A stretch of 64,000 bases of DNA from Acinetobacter sp. ANC 4169 (GCF_002135355.1 NZ_NEGE01000010.1:70287-134286); one strand, 5' to 3'. Shown: positions 10,163 through 19,230, numbered from the stretch's first letter. The notes: generated by a model from the sequence alone, not told the origin. Numbers and translations: made by a program.

Positions 10163-10200
10163 TCCATTTTTGTTCTTGTTTATTTTTTGGAGATTTTAAT

Positions 10201-10872
10201 ATGCGCCCTCGTGCCATAGTTTTATTATCTGGCGGCTTAGACTCAACAACCTGTTTGGCTTGGGCGCAAGCACGTTATGAATGTATTGCTTTAAGTTTCA
10301 TGTATGGTCAGCGTTCAACCACTGAACTGGATGCAGCTAGAGCATTAACACAAGGTGCTGGTGTAGAACATCGTGTCATTAATATTGATTTGGGTAACTT
10401 GGGCGGCTCTGCGTTAACTGATCATAGCATTGATGTACCAGAGCATGAACAAGATGGTATTCCTGTAACTTATGTTCCAGCACGTAACACAATATTTCTG
10501 TCTTATGCGCTCGCAGCTGCCGAAGTTTTTGGTGCAGAAGCCATTGTCATTGGCATCAATGCCGTTGATTATTCAGGCTATCCTGACTGTCGCCCTGAAT
10601 TTATTGAAGCTTTTGCCAACATGGCACGCCTGGCAACCAAGGTGGGTGTAGAAGGAAAACCTCTTAAATTTGAAACACCTCTGTTACATTTATCCAAAGC
10701 AAATATCATTCGCTTAGGTATAGAACATGGCGTAGACTATAGTCAAACGGTGTCTTGCTACCAAGCAGACGACCAAGGACGTGCTTGTGGTAAATGCGAT
10801 AGCTGCCGCTTACGTAAACAAGGTTTTGCTGATGCGGGTATCGCCGATCCGACACGTTATATACCGTCATAA
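10201..10872 (+). CDS. queC: 7-cyano-7-deazaguanine synthase QueC
   Basis: A 223-residue ATP-dependent enzyme that makes preQ0 from carboxy-deazaguanine and ammonia, the step after QueE. The PP-loop SGGLDSTT is at residues 10-17. The C-terminal zinc cysteines occur in SCYQ and in [17 protein letters not shown] site precedes the ATG. The following small secreted-protein gene starts 13 bases after its stop and may be co-transcribed. Confidence 0.96.
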   Translation: MRPRAIVLLSGGLDSTTCLAWAQARYECIALSFMYGQRSTTELDAARALTQGAGVEHRVINIDLGNLGGSALTDHSIDVPEHEQDGIPVTYVPARNTIFLSYALAAAEVFGAEAIVIGINAVDYSGYPDCRPEFIEAFANMARLATKVGVEGKPLKFETPLLHLSKANIIRLGIEHGVDYSQTVSCYQADDQGRACGKCDSCRLRKQGFADAGIADPTRYIPS

Positions 10873-10885
10873 CAGGGTACAGTAC

Positions 10886-11299
10886 ATGAAAAATTTGAAG
10901 TCAAACATTATTCTTTCTACATTGGTTTCTGCGGTTGCATTAATGGCGACTGCTTCAAATGCAGCTGAAACTAATAAGCTCCAAGAAGCTTATAAAAGCA
11001 CTAATGTAAAATCTGCTTTAATTAATGTTTGTAAAGAAGAAACTGGCAAAAGTAAAAAACTTAGTTCAGCTGAAGTAAGCAAATACTGTAGTTGTGCAGT
11101 TGAAGCCGATGGCCGCTTAACCAATGCACAAAAATGGGAAATCCAAAGTACCATTAACCAAAAGAAAAGCCCTGCAACTTTAGCTTTTGTACAAAAACAA
11201 AATAAAGACTTACAAGCTTGTTTCGGCCCACAATTGACTGGCAAACTTAAAAGCCTGACTGAAGAAGCAATGAAATCTGCTCAACAACCTAAAAAGTAA
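10886..11299 (+). CDS. Small secreted protein, unknown function
   Basis: A 137-residue predicted periplasmic protein. I start it at MKNLKSNIILS (10886), giving a signal peptide with likely cleavage after SNAAE. The mature part is helical and Lys/Gln-rich with four cysteines (NVCKEE, KYCSCAVE, QACFGP), possibly two disulfides. The KYCSCAVEADGR motif is seen in short conserved Acinetobacter proteins. I do not recognise a named family. It follows queC closely and ends at a good terminator. Confidence 0.75.
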   Translation: MKNLKSNIILSTLVSAVALMATASNAAETNKLQEAYKSTNVKSALINVCKEETGKSKKLSSAEVSKYCSCAVEADGRLTNAQKWEIQSTINQKKSPATLAFVQKQNKDLQACFGPQLTGKLKSLTEEAMKSAQQPKK

Positions 11300-11316
11300 G
11301 TTGATTTAGATTGAAT

Positions 11317-11345
11317 AAAAGCCTGCATCGTTGCAGGCTTTTTTA
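11317..11345 (+). terminator. Intrinsic terminator after queE-queC unit
   Basis: AAAAGCCTGCA pairs with TGCAGGCTTTTTT around a short ATCGT loop. Confidence 0.9.
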
Positions 11346-11453
11346 TGCTTAAAATTTATATCCCAACTTCAGCATAAACAGGGCTAAATTCGCTATCATG
11401 TCAGCATAAACTTAAGATCAATATGATAAATTCGACTTGATAAGGATCCACAC

Positions 11454-11912
11454 ATGTCTGCTATTACGTTGCCCAATCAAAGCTTCCCAACCACAAGCGG
11501 TGAAATTAACCTGACTGAAATGCCAACAGAATGGCTGATTGTATATTTTTATCCTAAAGATTCTACCCCGGGCTGTACCACTCAGGCGATCGGGTTTTCG
11601 TGTTTAAAAGATCAATTTGATGCCTTAAATACCACCATTCTTGGGATTTCACGTGATTCAGTGAAAGCTCATCAGAACTTTACAGAAAAGCAAAATCTGA
11701 GCATTAACCTGATTAGCGATAAAGAAGAAGTACTGTGCAACCTTTTTGACGTGATCAAAGAAAAAAATATGTATGGCAAACAGGTGATGGGCATTGAACG
11801 CTCAACCTTTATTTTCCATAACGACGAATTAGTCAAAGAATACCGTAAGGTCAAAGCCGCAGGACATGCAGAACAGGTACTTGAAGACTTAAAAGCACTT
11901 CAAGCGGCTTAA
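11454..11912 (+). CDS. bcp: Thioredoxin-dependent peroxiredoxin (Bcp/PrxQ)
   Basis: A 152-residue PrxQ/Bcp peroxiredoxin that reduces hydroperoxides in the cytosol. The peroxidatic Cys41 is in FYPKDSTPGCTTQ. The resolving cysteine found five residues later in E. coli Bcp is replaced here (Ile46). Cys50 and Cys95 (EEVLCNLF) remain; Cys95 falls in the region where another PrxQ subgroup keeps its resolving cysteine, so that is the likelier partner. The active-site Arg (GIERSTFIF) is present. An AAGGAT site precedes the start. Confidence 0.9.
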   Translation: MSAITLPNQSFPTTSGEINLTEMPTEWLIVYFYPKDSTPGCTTQAIGFSCLKDQFDALNTTILGISRDSVKAHQNFTEKQNLSINLISDKEEVLCNLFDVIKEKNMYGKQVMGIERSTFIFHNDELVKEYRKVKAAGHAEQVLEDLKALQAA

Positions 11913-11921
11913 ATCCTACAT

Positions 11922-11956
11922 TAAAAAAAGGCATTCATTTTCTAATGCCTTTTTTT
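11922..11956. terminator. Bidirectional terminator between bcp and the LysE-type exporter
   Basis: AAAAAAAGGCATT pairs with AATGCCTTTTTTT. It lies between two convergent genes. Confidence 0.9.
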
Positions 11957-11962
11957 ATTCAC

Positions 11963-12562
11963 TTAGCTGATTAAAGAAATAGCAATCGACCACATTACGC
12001 AGCCAATCAGCACATCCAGTATTTTCCAGGCTTGTGGGCGTTGAAAAATCGGTTGCAAATAACGTGCTGCATAGCCCAAGCTAAAAAAGAACAGCAATGA
12101 TGCACTGATTGCCCCTAGGGCAAAATACAGTTGCGTGTTGGGATATTGGGTAGAAATTGAACCCAGTAACACGACCGTATCCAGGTATACATGCGGGTTC
12201 AGCCAGGTTAAGCCTAAACAAATCAACAAGACTTTCCATAAACTAGGCACATTGTTTTGACTAGCCTCTAAACGTTGTTCATGTTTCCAGGCCTGATAAA
12301 AGTGCTGTGCGCCATATATCAACAAGAAAGTCGCACCCAAATACTTGGCAATACTCAGCCAATCAGGATGCAATAGAACCAGTTCTGAAAAACCCAATAC
12401 GCCGGCTGCAATCAATATGGCATCAGACAAGGCACAACATAGACAAATGCTAAAAACATGTTCTCGTTTTAAACCTTGTTTCAATACAAATGCATTTTGT
12501 GCACCAATAGGTAGAATCAGACTTAAACCCATGGCAAAACCGTGTATGGCACTATTCAACAT
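11963..12562 (-). CDS. LysE/ArgO family basic amino acid exporter
   Basis: A 199-residue inner membrane protein with about six hydrophobic segments. The N-terminal PIGAQNAFVLKQGL is the LysE/ArgO signature, and the mid-protein GLTWLNPHVYLDTVVLLGS is also typical of ArgO. The family exports lysine or arginine. A LysR-type gene of the LysG/ArgP kind is divergent 116 bases away, the classical arrangement in which the regulator senses the amino acid and switches on the exporter. Confidence 0.9.
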   Translation of the reverse strand: MLNSAIHGFAMGLSLILPIGAQNAFVLKQGLKREHVFSICLCCALSDAILIAAGVLGFSELVLLHPDWLSIAKYLGATFLLIYGAQHFYQAWKHEQRLEASQNNVPSLWKVLLICLGLTWLNPHVYLDTVVLLGSISTQYPNTQLYFALGAISASLLFFFSLGYAARYLQPIFQRPQAWKILDVLIGCVMWSIAISLIS

Positions 12563-12678
12563 AACGACTTAACTTAAAATAATTTAAAAATCTTGTAGTG
12601 AATTATCGCCGTTTAAAATGCAAATTAAGTATGATTAAGAAAATATAAACTTTACTAAGTTTTTCTTAGGTTGTGATT

Positions 12679-13569
12679 ATGCTCTCAAATAAATCATGTG
12701 AAGCTTTTCTTGCCGTTGCGGAATCCGGCAGTTTTGACGAGGCTGCACAGCGGCTATGTATTACCGCTTCTGCAGTCACCTTACGGGTGCAGGCTTTGGA
12801 AAAAGATTTGGGACAGATTTTATTGCTGCGCGAGCGTCCCTGCCGGGTGACGCAAGCCGGTCAAAAGCTGCTGGAACATTTACAGCATCAGCGCCTACGT
12901 GAACAGAATCTTTTACAACAATTCATGGGGCAATCCAGCCAGCATGAGTTTCATCAATTCAGTATTGCCACCAATGCCGACTCTTTATCGACCTGGCTAC
13001 TTAAGGTCCTGCAAAGCACATTGATTGAGCACAAAATTGCGCTAAAATTGTCTCTGGATGATCAAACCCAAACCCATCAGCTGCTGGAAACCGGTCTGGT
13101 CAATGCCTGCATCTCGACTGAATCGACTGCCATGAAAGGCTGCGAAGTACATTACTTGGGTCAGATGACTTACCGTATGGTGGCAACACCTTCTTTTGTA
13201 GAAAATTGGTTTAAAGATGGAATTCACCGTGATGCTTTAAGACATGCCCCAGCCATTATTTTTAATGATAAAGATTTGATGCATCATCAGGTGATCCTGA
13301 ACTTATTTGGTCTGAACCAGCAAAGCTATCCGCATTATTTTATTCCCTCCTCGACTGCCTTTGTAGAAGCAGTACATTTGGGTTTAGGCTTTGGTTTAGT
13401 GCCGCAATATCAAATGGGTGATGATCTGCAAAGCGAGAAATTGATTGAAATTATTCCAAATGCCAAAACCGAAATGAAACTGTATTGGCATCACTGGAAG
13501 CAGCAATCTGCGCTACTGCAACAATTGACGATTGACCTGCTAGAAAAGGCTCAACATCAGATGAATTAA
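12679..13569 (+). CDS. LysR-type regulator of the ArgP/LysG family
   Basis: A LysR regulator of 296 residues from the ATG at 12679; a GTG two codons earlier is possible, but AGG spacing fits the ATG. The HTH spans about residues 15-45 (GSFDEAAQRLCITASAVTLR). Ala-Val-Thr-Leu-Arg replaces the more common Ser-Gln recognition pattern, as is typical of ArgP/LysG. It probably activates the divergent LysE/ArgO exporter in response to lysine or arginine. The intergenic region (12563-12678) should contain its operator; no perfect dyad is obvious to me. Confidence 0.88.
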   Translation: MLSNKSCEAFLAVAESGSFDEAAQRLCITASAVTLRVQALEKDLGQILLLRERPCRVTQAGQKLLEHLQHQRLREQNLLQQFMGQSSQHEFHQFSIATNADSLSTWLLKVLQSTLIEHKIALKLSLDDQTQTHQLLETGLVNACISTESTAMKGCEVHYLGQMTYRMVATPSFVENWFKDGIHRDALRHAPAIIFNDKDLMHHQVILNLFGLNQQSYPHYFIPSSTAFVEAVHLGLGFGLVPQYQMGDDLQSEKLIEIIPNAKTEMKLYWHHWKQQSALLQQLTIDLLEKAQHQMN

Positions 13570-13609
13570 AAACGAAAATCAGCAGATATATTATAGCAAA
13601 TCCTAGCGC

Positions 13610-14188
13610 TTATTTGCGTTGCCATTGTCCAGACACTTCAATATTGACTTTTTCCCCGATGCCACCAAAAGCTTTTTTCATGCCAAAATCACTGCGCTTA
13701 ACCATGGTTGTAGCTTCTACCTTCATAAGTTGTGGATCAGATGGATTAGGTTCTAGGGAGGTATCCAGGATCACCGGCCGAGTGATACCGCGCAAGGTCA
13801 GATCCCCTTTGATCTTGTATTGATTCTTTCCTAAAGGTACAAATTCATGACTGTTGAAAGTCGCAGTTGGATATTTCTCTGCATAAAATAAATCTTCACC
13901 CAAAATCATATTTTCCAGTGAAGGCTTACTCAAACTTAGGCTATTTACATCCAGTACAAACTGTGCCGAGGCATTTTGTGGTCTTGCAGGATCAAAGCTC
14001 ATACTGGACTGAACCTGCTCAAATTTGCCTTTTACGATCGAAAAGCCCATCGACTTGATATCAAAACCAACATGCGTTGCTGGCGTGAGGGTCCACTGCT
14101 GGGTATTGGCATGCGCGTTGATCGCATTAATATTTAAACTTAGCACACCCGTAATGAAGATACATTTCAAGCTTGTGTTGAGGTTCAT
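13610..14188 (-). CDS. YceI family periplasmic lipid-binding-like protein
   Basis: A 192-residue secreted protein of the YceI/lipocalin-like family, which binds isoprenoid-type lipids in characterised members. The start at 14188 follows TAGGAG; a GTG nine bases earlier is weaker. The signal peptide ends near NAHAN. Family hallmarks are WTLTPATHVGFDIKSMGFSI near the mature N-terminus and the TLRGITRPV motif. It ends KRSDFGMKKAFGGIGEKVNI, also standard. It appears to be monocistronic. The biological role is not known from the sequence. Confidence 0.9.
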   Translation of the reverse strand: MNLNTSLKCIFITGVLSLNINAINAHANTQQWTLTPATHVGFDIKSMGFSIVKGKFEQVQSSMSFDPARPQNASAQFVLDVNSLSLSKPSLENMILGEDLFYAEKYPTATFNSHEFVPLGKNQYKIKGDLTLRGITRPVILDTSLEPNPSDPQLMKVEATTMVKRSDFGMKKAFGGIGEKVNIEVSGQWQRK

Positions 14189-14245
14189 CTTACCCACTCC
14201 TAGGTCGCTGCACTGGCTTGCCTCGACCTAGTAGCTTACTGAAGA

Positions 14246-14815
14246 TTATTTAAGATTGGTTTTATCTTGAGTCAGGTATTTGTGCTGCAATTGTTGGTAA
14301 ATGGCCGTTTTTTTAAATTTATGTAAAAACTCGCTAGTCCCGAGTGGAAAAGCAGATTCGATAATTTCACCACGGTAATAGGCTTCACGTAGTGGCGTCG
14401 CTGAAATTGCCCCAACCAGGCTATCAAGTTCCAGCATCTCCCATTCAGGAAACAGCTTCAGATAATAGGAAGATTCGTCCTTAAAATGACCGATCAAACC
14501 GATTTTGGCATCTGATTCAGCAACTTCTGTTACTAGAGATTTAAGCAGTTGTTGCCATTTTTGATCGTCATATACATCAATCACATGTACAAATTTGATC
14601 CGCTTTTGATCTGCTTCTGAAAAATTGGACAAAATCATCTGTTCACGCTCGGAAGCACTAAACGGATTTTTAATATTGCGTTCATTCTGTGCCGAGCCCA
14701 AAGCCAGAATCACATTCTGGCTGTGCTGCAATGCAATTTTAATGGTTTGCATATGTGCCAGATGAAAGGGCTGAAAGCGACCAATGAAAACCAGATAATC
14801 AAATGTATAGTTCAT
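14246..14815 (-). CDS. nadM: NMN adenylyltransferase, NadM type
   Basis: A 189-residue nucleotidyltransferase with the GRFQPFHLAH motif (residues 12-21) and a C-terminal ISATPLREAYYRG block equivalent to the ISxTxxR signature. Such enzymes join NMN and ATP to NAD. It lacks the Nudix domain found in longer NadM-Nudix fusions. Acinetobacter is known to use a NadM enzyme in nicotinamide salvage, which supports the call. It runs opposite to the enoyl-CoA hydratase gene, 104 bases away. Confidence 0.88.
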   Translation of the reverse strand: MNYTFDYLVFIGRFQPFHLAHMQTIKIALQHSQNVILALGSAQNERNIKNPFSASEREQMILSNFSEADQKRIKFVHVIDVYDDQKWQQLLKSLVTEVAESDAKIGLIGHFKDESSYYLKLFPEWEMLELDSLVGAISATPLREAYYRGEIIESAFPLGTSEFLHKFKKTAIYQQLQHKYLTQDKTNLK

Positions 14816-14919
14816 AACGGTTCAAGTTTTTTATGACTCGTGAGTTGTGCCGCCAAAATAAATATGCGACATAATAAAGGCCATAAAATCAAATTAAATT
14901 TTAAAGCAAGGATAGTACG

Positions 14920-15720
14920 ATGACACTGAGCTGTATTCAACAACCACATCAACATTTGAATGCGAATTTAGAGCATGGGGTGCTCACCTTAGCCATTAAC
15001 CGTCCTGAAGCTAAAAATGCCTTGTACGGCGAGCTGTATCTAAAAATTGCCCAGGCACTGGATGAAGCCGATCAGGATAAAGAGGTTCGCGTGGTGATTT
15101 TACGTGGTTCAGATGTTGATTTCAGTGCCGGTAATGACATGCAGGATTTCATGAAATTTATCCAGACGCCTCTTGCAGGCAAAGCCGGTGATGCCCCTCC
15201 ATTTGTAGTACTCAAATCTGCTGCGAAATTTTCCAAGCCTTTAATTGCAGCGGTGCGTGGTGTTGCCATTGGCATCGGGGTGACCATTTTACTGCATGCG
15301 GATCTGGTTTATAGTGATAATACTGCCCTGTTCCAGATTCCATTTGTGAGCCTGGGACTTTCTCCTGAAGGTGCTTCAAGCAAACTTTTGATCCAGCAAG
15401 CGGGTTATCATAAAGCAGCAGAGTTGCTATTCACCGCGCAAAAATTTAACAGCGAAAAAGCCTTGAGTGCTGGAATTGTAAATAGCATTGAAGAAGATGT
15501 TTATGCTACTGCACTGAAACAGGCACAAACTCTGGCTGCACTTCCTCTCGCGTCGATCAAACAGACCAAAGCTTTAATGAAGCACAATCTTGAAGAAATT
15601 ATTGGCTGTATTGATGATGAAGCTGAAATCTTTATGAAGCGTGTATCTTCACCTGAAATGGCTGAAGCTGTTGCGGCATTTATGCAGAAGCGTAAACCAG
15701 ATTTTGCACAATTTAACTAA
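14920..15720 (+). CDS. Enoyl-CoA hydratase/isomerase family protein
   Basis: A 266-residue crotonase-fold protein. The oxyanion-hole segments are SAGNDMQDFM and AVRGVAIGIGVTILLHAD, and the second catalytic region has FQIPFVSLGLSPEGASS. Glu in SPEGAS is the expected catalytic acid. Likely in fatty acid or aromatic CoA degradation, but the exact substrate cannot be assigned. It has its own AAGGA site and terminator. Confidence 0.9.
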   Translation: MTLSCIQQPHQHLNANLEHGVLTLAINRPEAKNALYGELYLKIAQALDEADQDKEVRVVILRGSDVDFSAGNDMQDFMKFIQTPLAGKAGDAPPFVVLKSAAKFSKPLIAAVRGVAIGIGVTILLHADLVYSDNTALFQIPFVSLGLSPEGASSKLLIQQAGYHKAAELLFTAQKFNSEKALSAGIVNSIEEDVYATALKQAQTLAALPLASIKQTKALMKHNLEEIIGCIDDEAEIFMKRVSSPEMAEAVAAFMQKRKPDFAQFN

Positions 15721-15736
15721 TTTTTTATAGTTAAAT

Positions 15737-15774
15737 GAAAAGCCACTGAATAATGACATTGTTCGGTGGCTTTA
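15737..15774 (+). terminator. Terminator after the enoyl-CoA hydratase gene
   Basis: AAAGCCAC pairs with GTGGCTTT around an 19-base loop, flanked by an A run and a short T run. Moderate strength. Confidence 0.65.
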
Positions 15775-15824
15775 TGCGTTTTAATAGATATAAATTTCAA
15801 GCTTTAAAAGCTGAGTAGATAAAG

Positions 15825-16592
15825 ATGACCCAATCAAGCGAAACCCAAACTGAAAAGAAACGTTATTTTGAGCCAGCCCCAACAGATATTGATGTTGAAA
15901 ACTTTAAAAAAGTCGTACAAAGCCGGCGTTCGGTACGTAAATTTACGAAAAAACCCATTCCTGCGGAAGTGCTGGATGATTGTTTAGATCTTGCCTTGCT
16001 TGCACCTAACTCATCCAATTTACAGCCCTGGACTTTTTATGTGGTGCAGAACCCTTCCAAAAAGAAACAGCTGGTCAAAGCTTGTTTAAGTCAATTGGCA
16101 GCAAAAACAGCTTCAGAATTAATTGTTTGTGTCGCACGTACCGACCGTATTGATGAAATGGCAAAGATGAATATTTCTGAGTTTCCATTTCCTGAAGCAC
16201 CTGCTGCTGTGCAGAAGTATTACAAGTTTATTCCGTATAATTATAAAACGGGTTATTTTAATGCTCTGGGTAACTTTAAGAAAGTTGCTTTCAAAATTGC
16301 ACGTACACTGGATAAGCAATTGCCAGTAACTGCTTTTAACCCGGCAGATGCAAAACTTTGGGCAAGCAAAACTACAGCGTTGGCTTGTGAAAATCTAGTT
16401 TTAGCTTTGAGAGCTTATGGTTTTGATAGCTGTATGATGGAAGGTTTTGATGAGCCGATGGTTCGTGAAATTCTGAAATTAAATGACGAACAGTATCCCG
16501 TAATGGTGATTGGTGCAGGTGAACGGGCTAAAGACGGCGTGTTCTTCCCGCAGTACCGTTTTGATCGTGAGCTGTTTGTCCAGAAGGTTTAA
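15825..16592 (+). CDS. Nitroreductase family protein
   Basis: A 255-residue FMN-dependent oxidoreductase. The FMN-binding RRSVRKFTKKPIP stretch is followed by LLAPNSSNLQPWTFYVV, both standard for the family. The C-terminal MVIGAGERAKDGVFFPQYRF supplies further cofactor contacts. The substrate is unknown (quinones or nitro compounds in relatives). Its last 85 bases are duplicated at 23287-23371, the far edge of the RHS island, so this gene marks the left boundary of the island. Confidence 0.9.
   Translation: MTQSSETQTEKKRYFEPAPTDIDVENFKKVVQSRRSVRKFTKKPIPAEVLDDCLDLALLAPNSSNLQPWTFYVVQNPSKKKQLVKACLSQLAAKTASELIVCVARTDRIDEMAKMNISEFPFPEAPAAVQKYYKFIPYNYKTGYFNALGNFKKVAFKIARTLDKQLPVTAFNPADAKLWASKTTALACENLVLALRAYGFDSCMMEGFDEPMVREILKLNDEQYPVMVIGAGERAKDGVFFPQYRFDRELFVQKV
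16508..16592 (+). repeat. Left direct repeat: nitroreductase 3' end at island boundary
   Basis: 85 bases that recur at 23287-23371 with four differences, all at third codon positions and all synonymous (CGG/CGA, TAC/TAT, GAT/GAC, GTC/GTT). The sequence includes the stop codon. Homology continues weakly downstream in both copies through a dyad-containing segment. Confidence 0.92.
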
Positions 16593-16643
16593 GAACAAAG
16601 CTGTTATTATTTTTAATCATTAAAGCAGTATTTAATACAGATT

Positions 16644-16679
16644 GTTAGGCTGTGGTATATGGAGCACGATCAGCCTAAC
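16644..16679. repeat. Hairpin element copy downstream of nitroreductase
   Basis: GTTAGGCTG and CAGCCTAAC form a perfect 9-base stem around TGGTATATGGAGCACGAT. The same fold recurs at 23428-23462 with compensatory changes. It is a partial copy of a dispersed intergenic element seen elsewhere in the window. Confidence 0.7.
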
Positions 16680-16699
16680 TAATTTTTTGTTCCTAATTA

Positions 16700-17673
16700 A
16701 CCCGAATCGCGGATAAGAAATGGACTTGAAAATCAGAAGGGCTAGAGCCATCAGTTGAGTTACCACACAAAACTCACAACTCTAGTCCTTATGTTCAATA
16801 GTACCGAATTATTCTGTGTAATTGATGATTTCTTTCTTAAATTTGAAGCAACTTATTGGAAATTTCTAAAGCAAAGCAATCACTGTTTAAGAAGCCGAAA
16901 AGCACAACTAAGTATCTCTGAAATCATCTTTATCGCCATTTGGTATAAGTGTTCTCACTTCAATAATTTCAAAGCATTTTTTTCATGGTTGAAACAGGAT
17001 AGAAGTCATTTATTTAAGAGCTTACCCTGTTATCAACGCATGATTCATCTCATTAATATGCATCAATTGGCTCTACATGCTTTACATGTAGCTGTAATGA
17101 AAGCTCAAGATAGCCAATATTTATGGATTGATTCAACGACTCTGCCTGTCTGTAAAAATCAGCGTATTCAGCGGCATAAATCATTAGCCAAGATCGCATC
17201 TCGAGGTAAAAGCTCAATGGGATGGTTGTATGGCTGTAAATTACATATCGTGATGAATCAATTAGGTGAAATCGTGTGTTCTGCATTATCCAATGGGGAT
17301 GTTGCAAGTATTAAAATGGTTGAACAATTAGTTGAAGGTTTACAGGCGAAACTCTATGCCGACCGTGGCTATATCAGTCAGGAATTAAAAAGTAAATTAA
17401 AAGAGCAAGACATTGATTTAATTACCTATCATCGAAAGAACATGAAGTCTGTTGAATTACCCGAATCAGATGAATATCATTTAAAGCAGCGTAATAAAAT
17501 AGAAACGTTATTCAGCTTATTGAAAGGGCAATACAATTTAGTGACGAGTAAAGCCCGTTGTATGAGTGGCTTTTTAAGTGGAATCTATGCCTCGTTATGT
17601 GCATATCAATTGAGCTACCGAAACAAGCCAATAATTCAGATTATGAAGTGATTGGCTTAAACAGGATCCGGGT
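16700..17673 (+). mobile_element. IS982 family insertion sequence
   Basis: A 974-base element. The left end starts ACCCGAATCGCGGATAAG and the right end, read inward, ACCCGGATCCTGTTTAAG, so the imperfect terminal inverted repeats match at 13 of 18 positions and have the IS982 ACCC start. The flanking bases (CCTAATTA on the left, TATATAAC on the right) are not a direct repeat, so the element was probably involved in a deletion or rearrangement after insertion. The right end sits directly in the truncated toxin gene. Confidence 0.88.
16791..17651 (+). CDS. IS982 family transposase
   Basis: A 286-residue transposase from MFNSTELF (16791); an ATG at 16755 would add 12 residues. The DDE residues are visible as Asp in LWIDSTTLPVC, Asp in LYADRGYIS and Glu in RNKIETLFSLLKGQ. 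The N-terminal half is a helical DNA-binding region. The reading frame is open throughout, so the transposase may be functional. Confidence 0.9.
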   Translation: MFNSTELFCVIDDFFLKFEATYWKFLKQSNHCLRSRKAQLSISEIIFIAIWYKCSHFNNFKAFFSWLKQDRSHLFKSLPCYQRMIHLINMHQLALHALHVAVMKAQDSQYLWIDSTTLPVCKNQRIQRHKSLAKIASRGKSSMGWLYGCKLHIVMNQLGEIVCSALSNGDVASIKMVEQLVEGLQAKLYADRGYISQELKSKLKEQDIDLITYHRKNMKSVELPESDEYHLKQRNKIETLFSLLKGQYNLVTSKARCMSGFLSGIYASLCAYQLSYRNKPIIQIMK

Positions 17674-18057
17674 TATATAACAATAACACCACCCCAATGG
17701 GGATATACGCCTAAGCAAGGCAATAATTTTCAATTAATTGACAAGTTATTAGTTGATGGCATTGATAAAGGCAATAAAAAAGCAGGACGAGATGGTTATA
17801 GTATTCCAATAGCATTAACTAATCGTGTTCAGGTCCTAGATAAAACGTATGACCCTAAAAAATACACAGGTGTAATTTGGGAAACAGCCCTACCTCGATA
17901 TAAAACTTTAGATGGCGAGTCAACATCTATAGTTTCAATGGTTAAAACTTATGCTTTTGATTATAATTATACCAAACCTATATATGCTGAACCATCAGTT
18001 CGATATGGTAAAATACATATCAAAGGAACTCCACCAGTAAAAATTGGAGATAAATAA
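17674..18057 (+). pseudogene. C-terminal remnant of an RHS toxin, truncated by IS982
   Basis: From the IS edge an open frame runs to a TAA at 18055-18057. Its peptide is homologous to the C-terminal 115 residues of the RHS toxin at 19393-21147: shared features are WGY-PKQG, a DGYSIP/DGFSVP block, TNR, and VIWET followed by Y-DGE. The stop is directly followed by the ATG of a lipoprotein gene with zero spacing, as in the intact cassette. The upstream RHS core and most of the toxin domain are missing, so this is a broken cassette. Confidence 0.85.
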
Positions 18058-19230
18058 ATGAAAATAAAAATGCTAGTGCTATCTTCAATTTTCATTTTGT
18101 TAGCTTGTAGTCAACAAAAAAACTATGACCAACTCCCACCATTATTATTAAAATGTAATGATATCGACTATAGTTCTGATTATTGTTTAAATCAGGACTA
18201 TAATATAAAACCATTAGAGCCAAGAAAAAAGAATAAAGATTCTTGGTTTTATATTTTTCTATCTGGCGGTCATCCATCTCAATATAGTGGTCCAGATGAG
18301 CAAAATATAATAATTTATGCGTTGGAAAATGCCGTATTGGAGATGAATAACCATTTTATTGATTCTTCGGGTGGAATAAGTAGAGAACTAGTTTTTAGAG
18401 GGAATGATGTAATCATTAGAAATGGTATCGTTTTAAATGTGAATATATCTTTGGGTGATTCATATTTTTCACCAAATTTTGCAACTGGCGAACAAATCAA
18501 TAATTCGAGTGTAGGTAAAAACACAAACTCTGAAATTATAAAATATGGTTTTTTATATGCGGACAACCTATATGACTGTAAACAAGGTACCTATGTCCCA
18601 TGCAATAGTGATCAATTAAAAATATTAGAAAATTCTCAAAGATTGAAAAAAAGAGAAAATATGTTCATTAAAAACATTAAAAATAAAGCTAATGATTTAA
18701 CTTTACAATCATGGGGAGGAGGAATATTTAACTCACAATTAATACTTAAAAATAGAATTAATATTTATGGTTCAAAATCTACTATTATAAATAATAAAAT
18801 CATATCAAATGCAGAGTTGAAAGCTGAGAACTCGATATTCCCTTTAATTCAGATTAAAAAATCTAATTTAATCGCTCATTCACAGCAAATTTTCCCAGAT
18901 GAAAATGATGATAAAACAGCTATTTCTACTGTGACATATATCAAATTTTCACCTAATACTGTAATAGATAACAATTCCTTTACTCTGACTCAAAAGAATG
19001 ACCAAGCTTACGCTATAGTATTAGACCATTCTCCTCGTGTCCGCATTACCAACAATACATTTAACGGGTTTAAAGTACCTATTTTGATGGATCAATGGAG
19101 TTCTATCGTCGACGAAAAAGGCAATGAAATTAAACCTGAAAATTTCACTGGTTATGGCAATGTAATTAACCCTGATAAATTTTCAGGTAATGTTACGTTG
19201 AATCGTAAAGGTGAAATTGTGAAGGAATAA
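18058..19230 (+). CDS. Lipoprotein, putative immunity protein of RHS cassette 1
   Basis: A 390-residue predicted lipoprotein. The lipobox is LLAC with Cys17 and Ser at +2, so the outer membrane is the likely site. The body has Asn-rich, short-turn repeats (VIIRNGIVLNVNI, TVIDNNSFTL, RVRITNNTF) suggestive of a right-handed parallel beta-helix. About the last 190 residues are nearly identical to the second lipoprotein at 21144-22265, while the N-terminal 180 residues differ strongly. Its start abuts the toxin stop, the usual toxin-immunity order. Role as an immunity protein is inference. Confidence 0.65.
   Translation: MKIKMLVLSSIFILLACSQQKNYDQLPPLLLKCNDIDYSSDYCLNQDYNIKPLEPRKKNKDSWFYIFLSGGHPSQYSGPDEQNIIIYALENAVLEMNNHFIDSSGGISRELVFRGNDVIIRNGIVLNVNISLGDSYFSPNFATGEQINNSSVGKNTNSEIIKYGFLYADNLYDCKQGTYVPCNSDQLKILENSQRLKKRENMFIKNIKNKANDLTLQSWGGGIFNSQLILKNRINIYGSKSTIINNKIISNAELKAENSIFPLIQIKKSNLIAHSQQIFPDENDDKTAISTVTYIKFSPNTVIDNNSFTLTQKNDQAYAIVLDHSPRVRITNNTFNGFKVPILMDQWSSIVDEKGNEIKPENFTGYGNVINPDKFSGNVTLNRKGEIVKE

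Noticed and set aside
16690..17685. Target site duplication around IS982
   Set aside because: The 8 bases on each side (CCTAATTA and TATATAAC) do not match, so no duplication is claimed.
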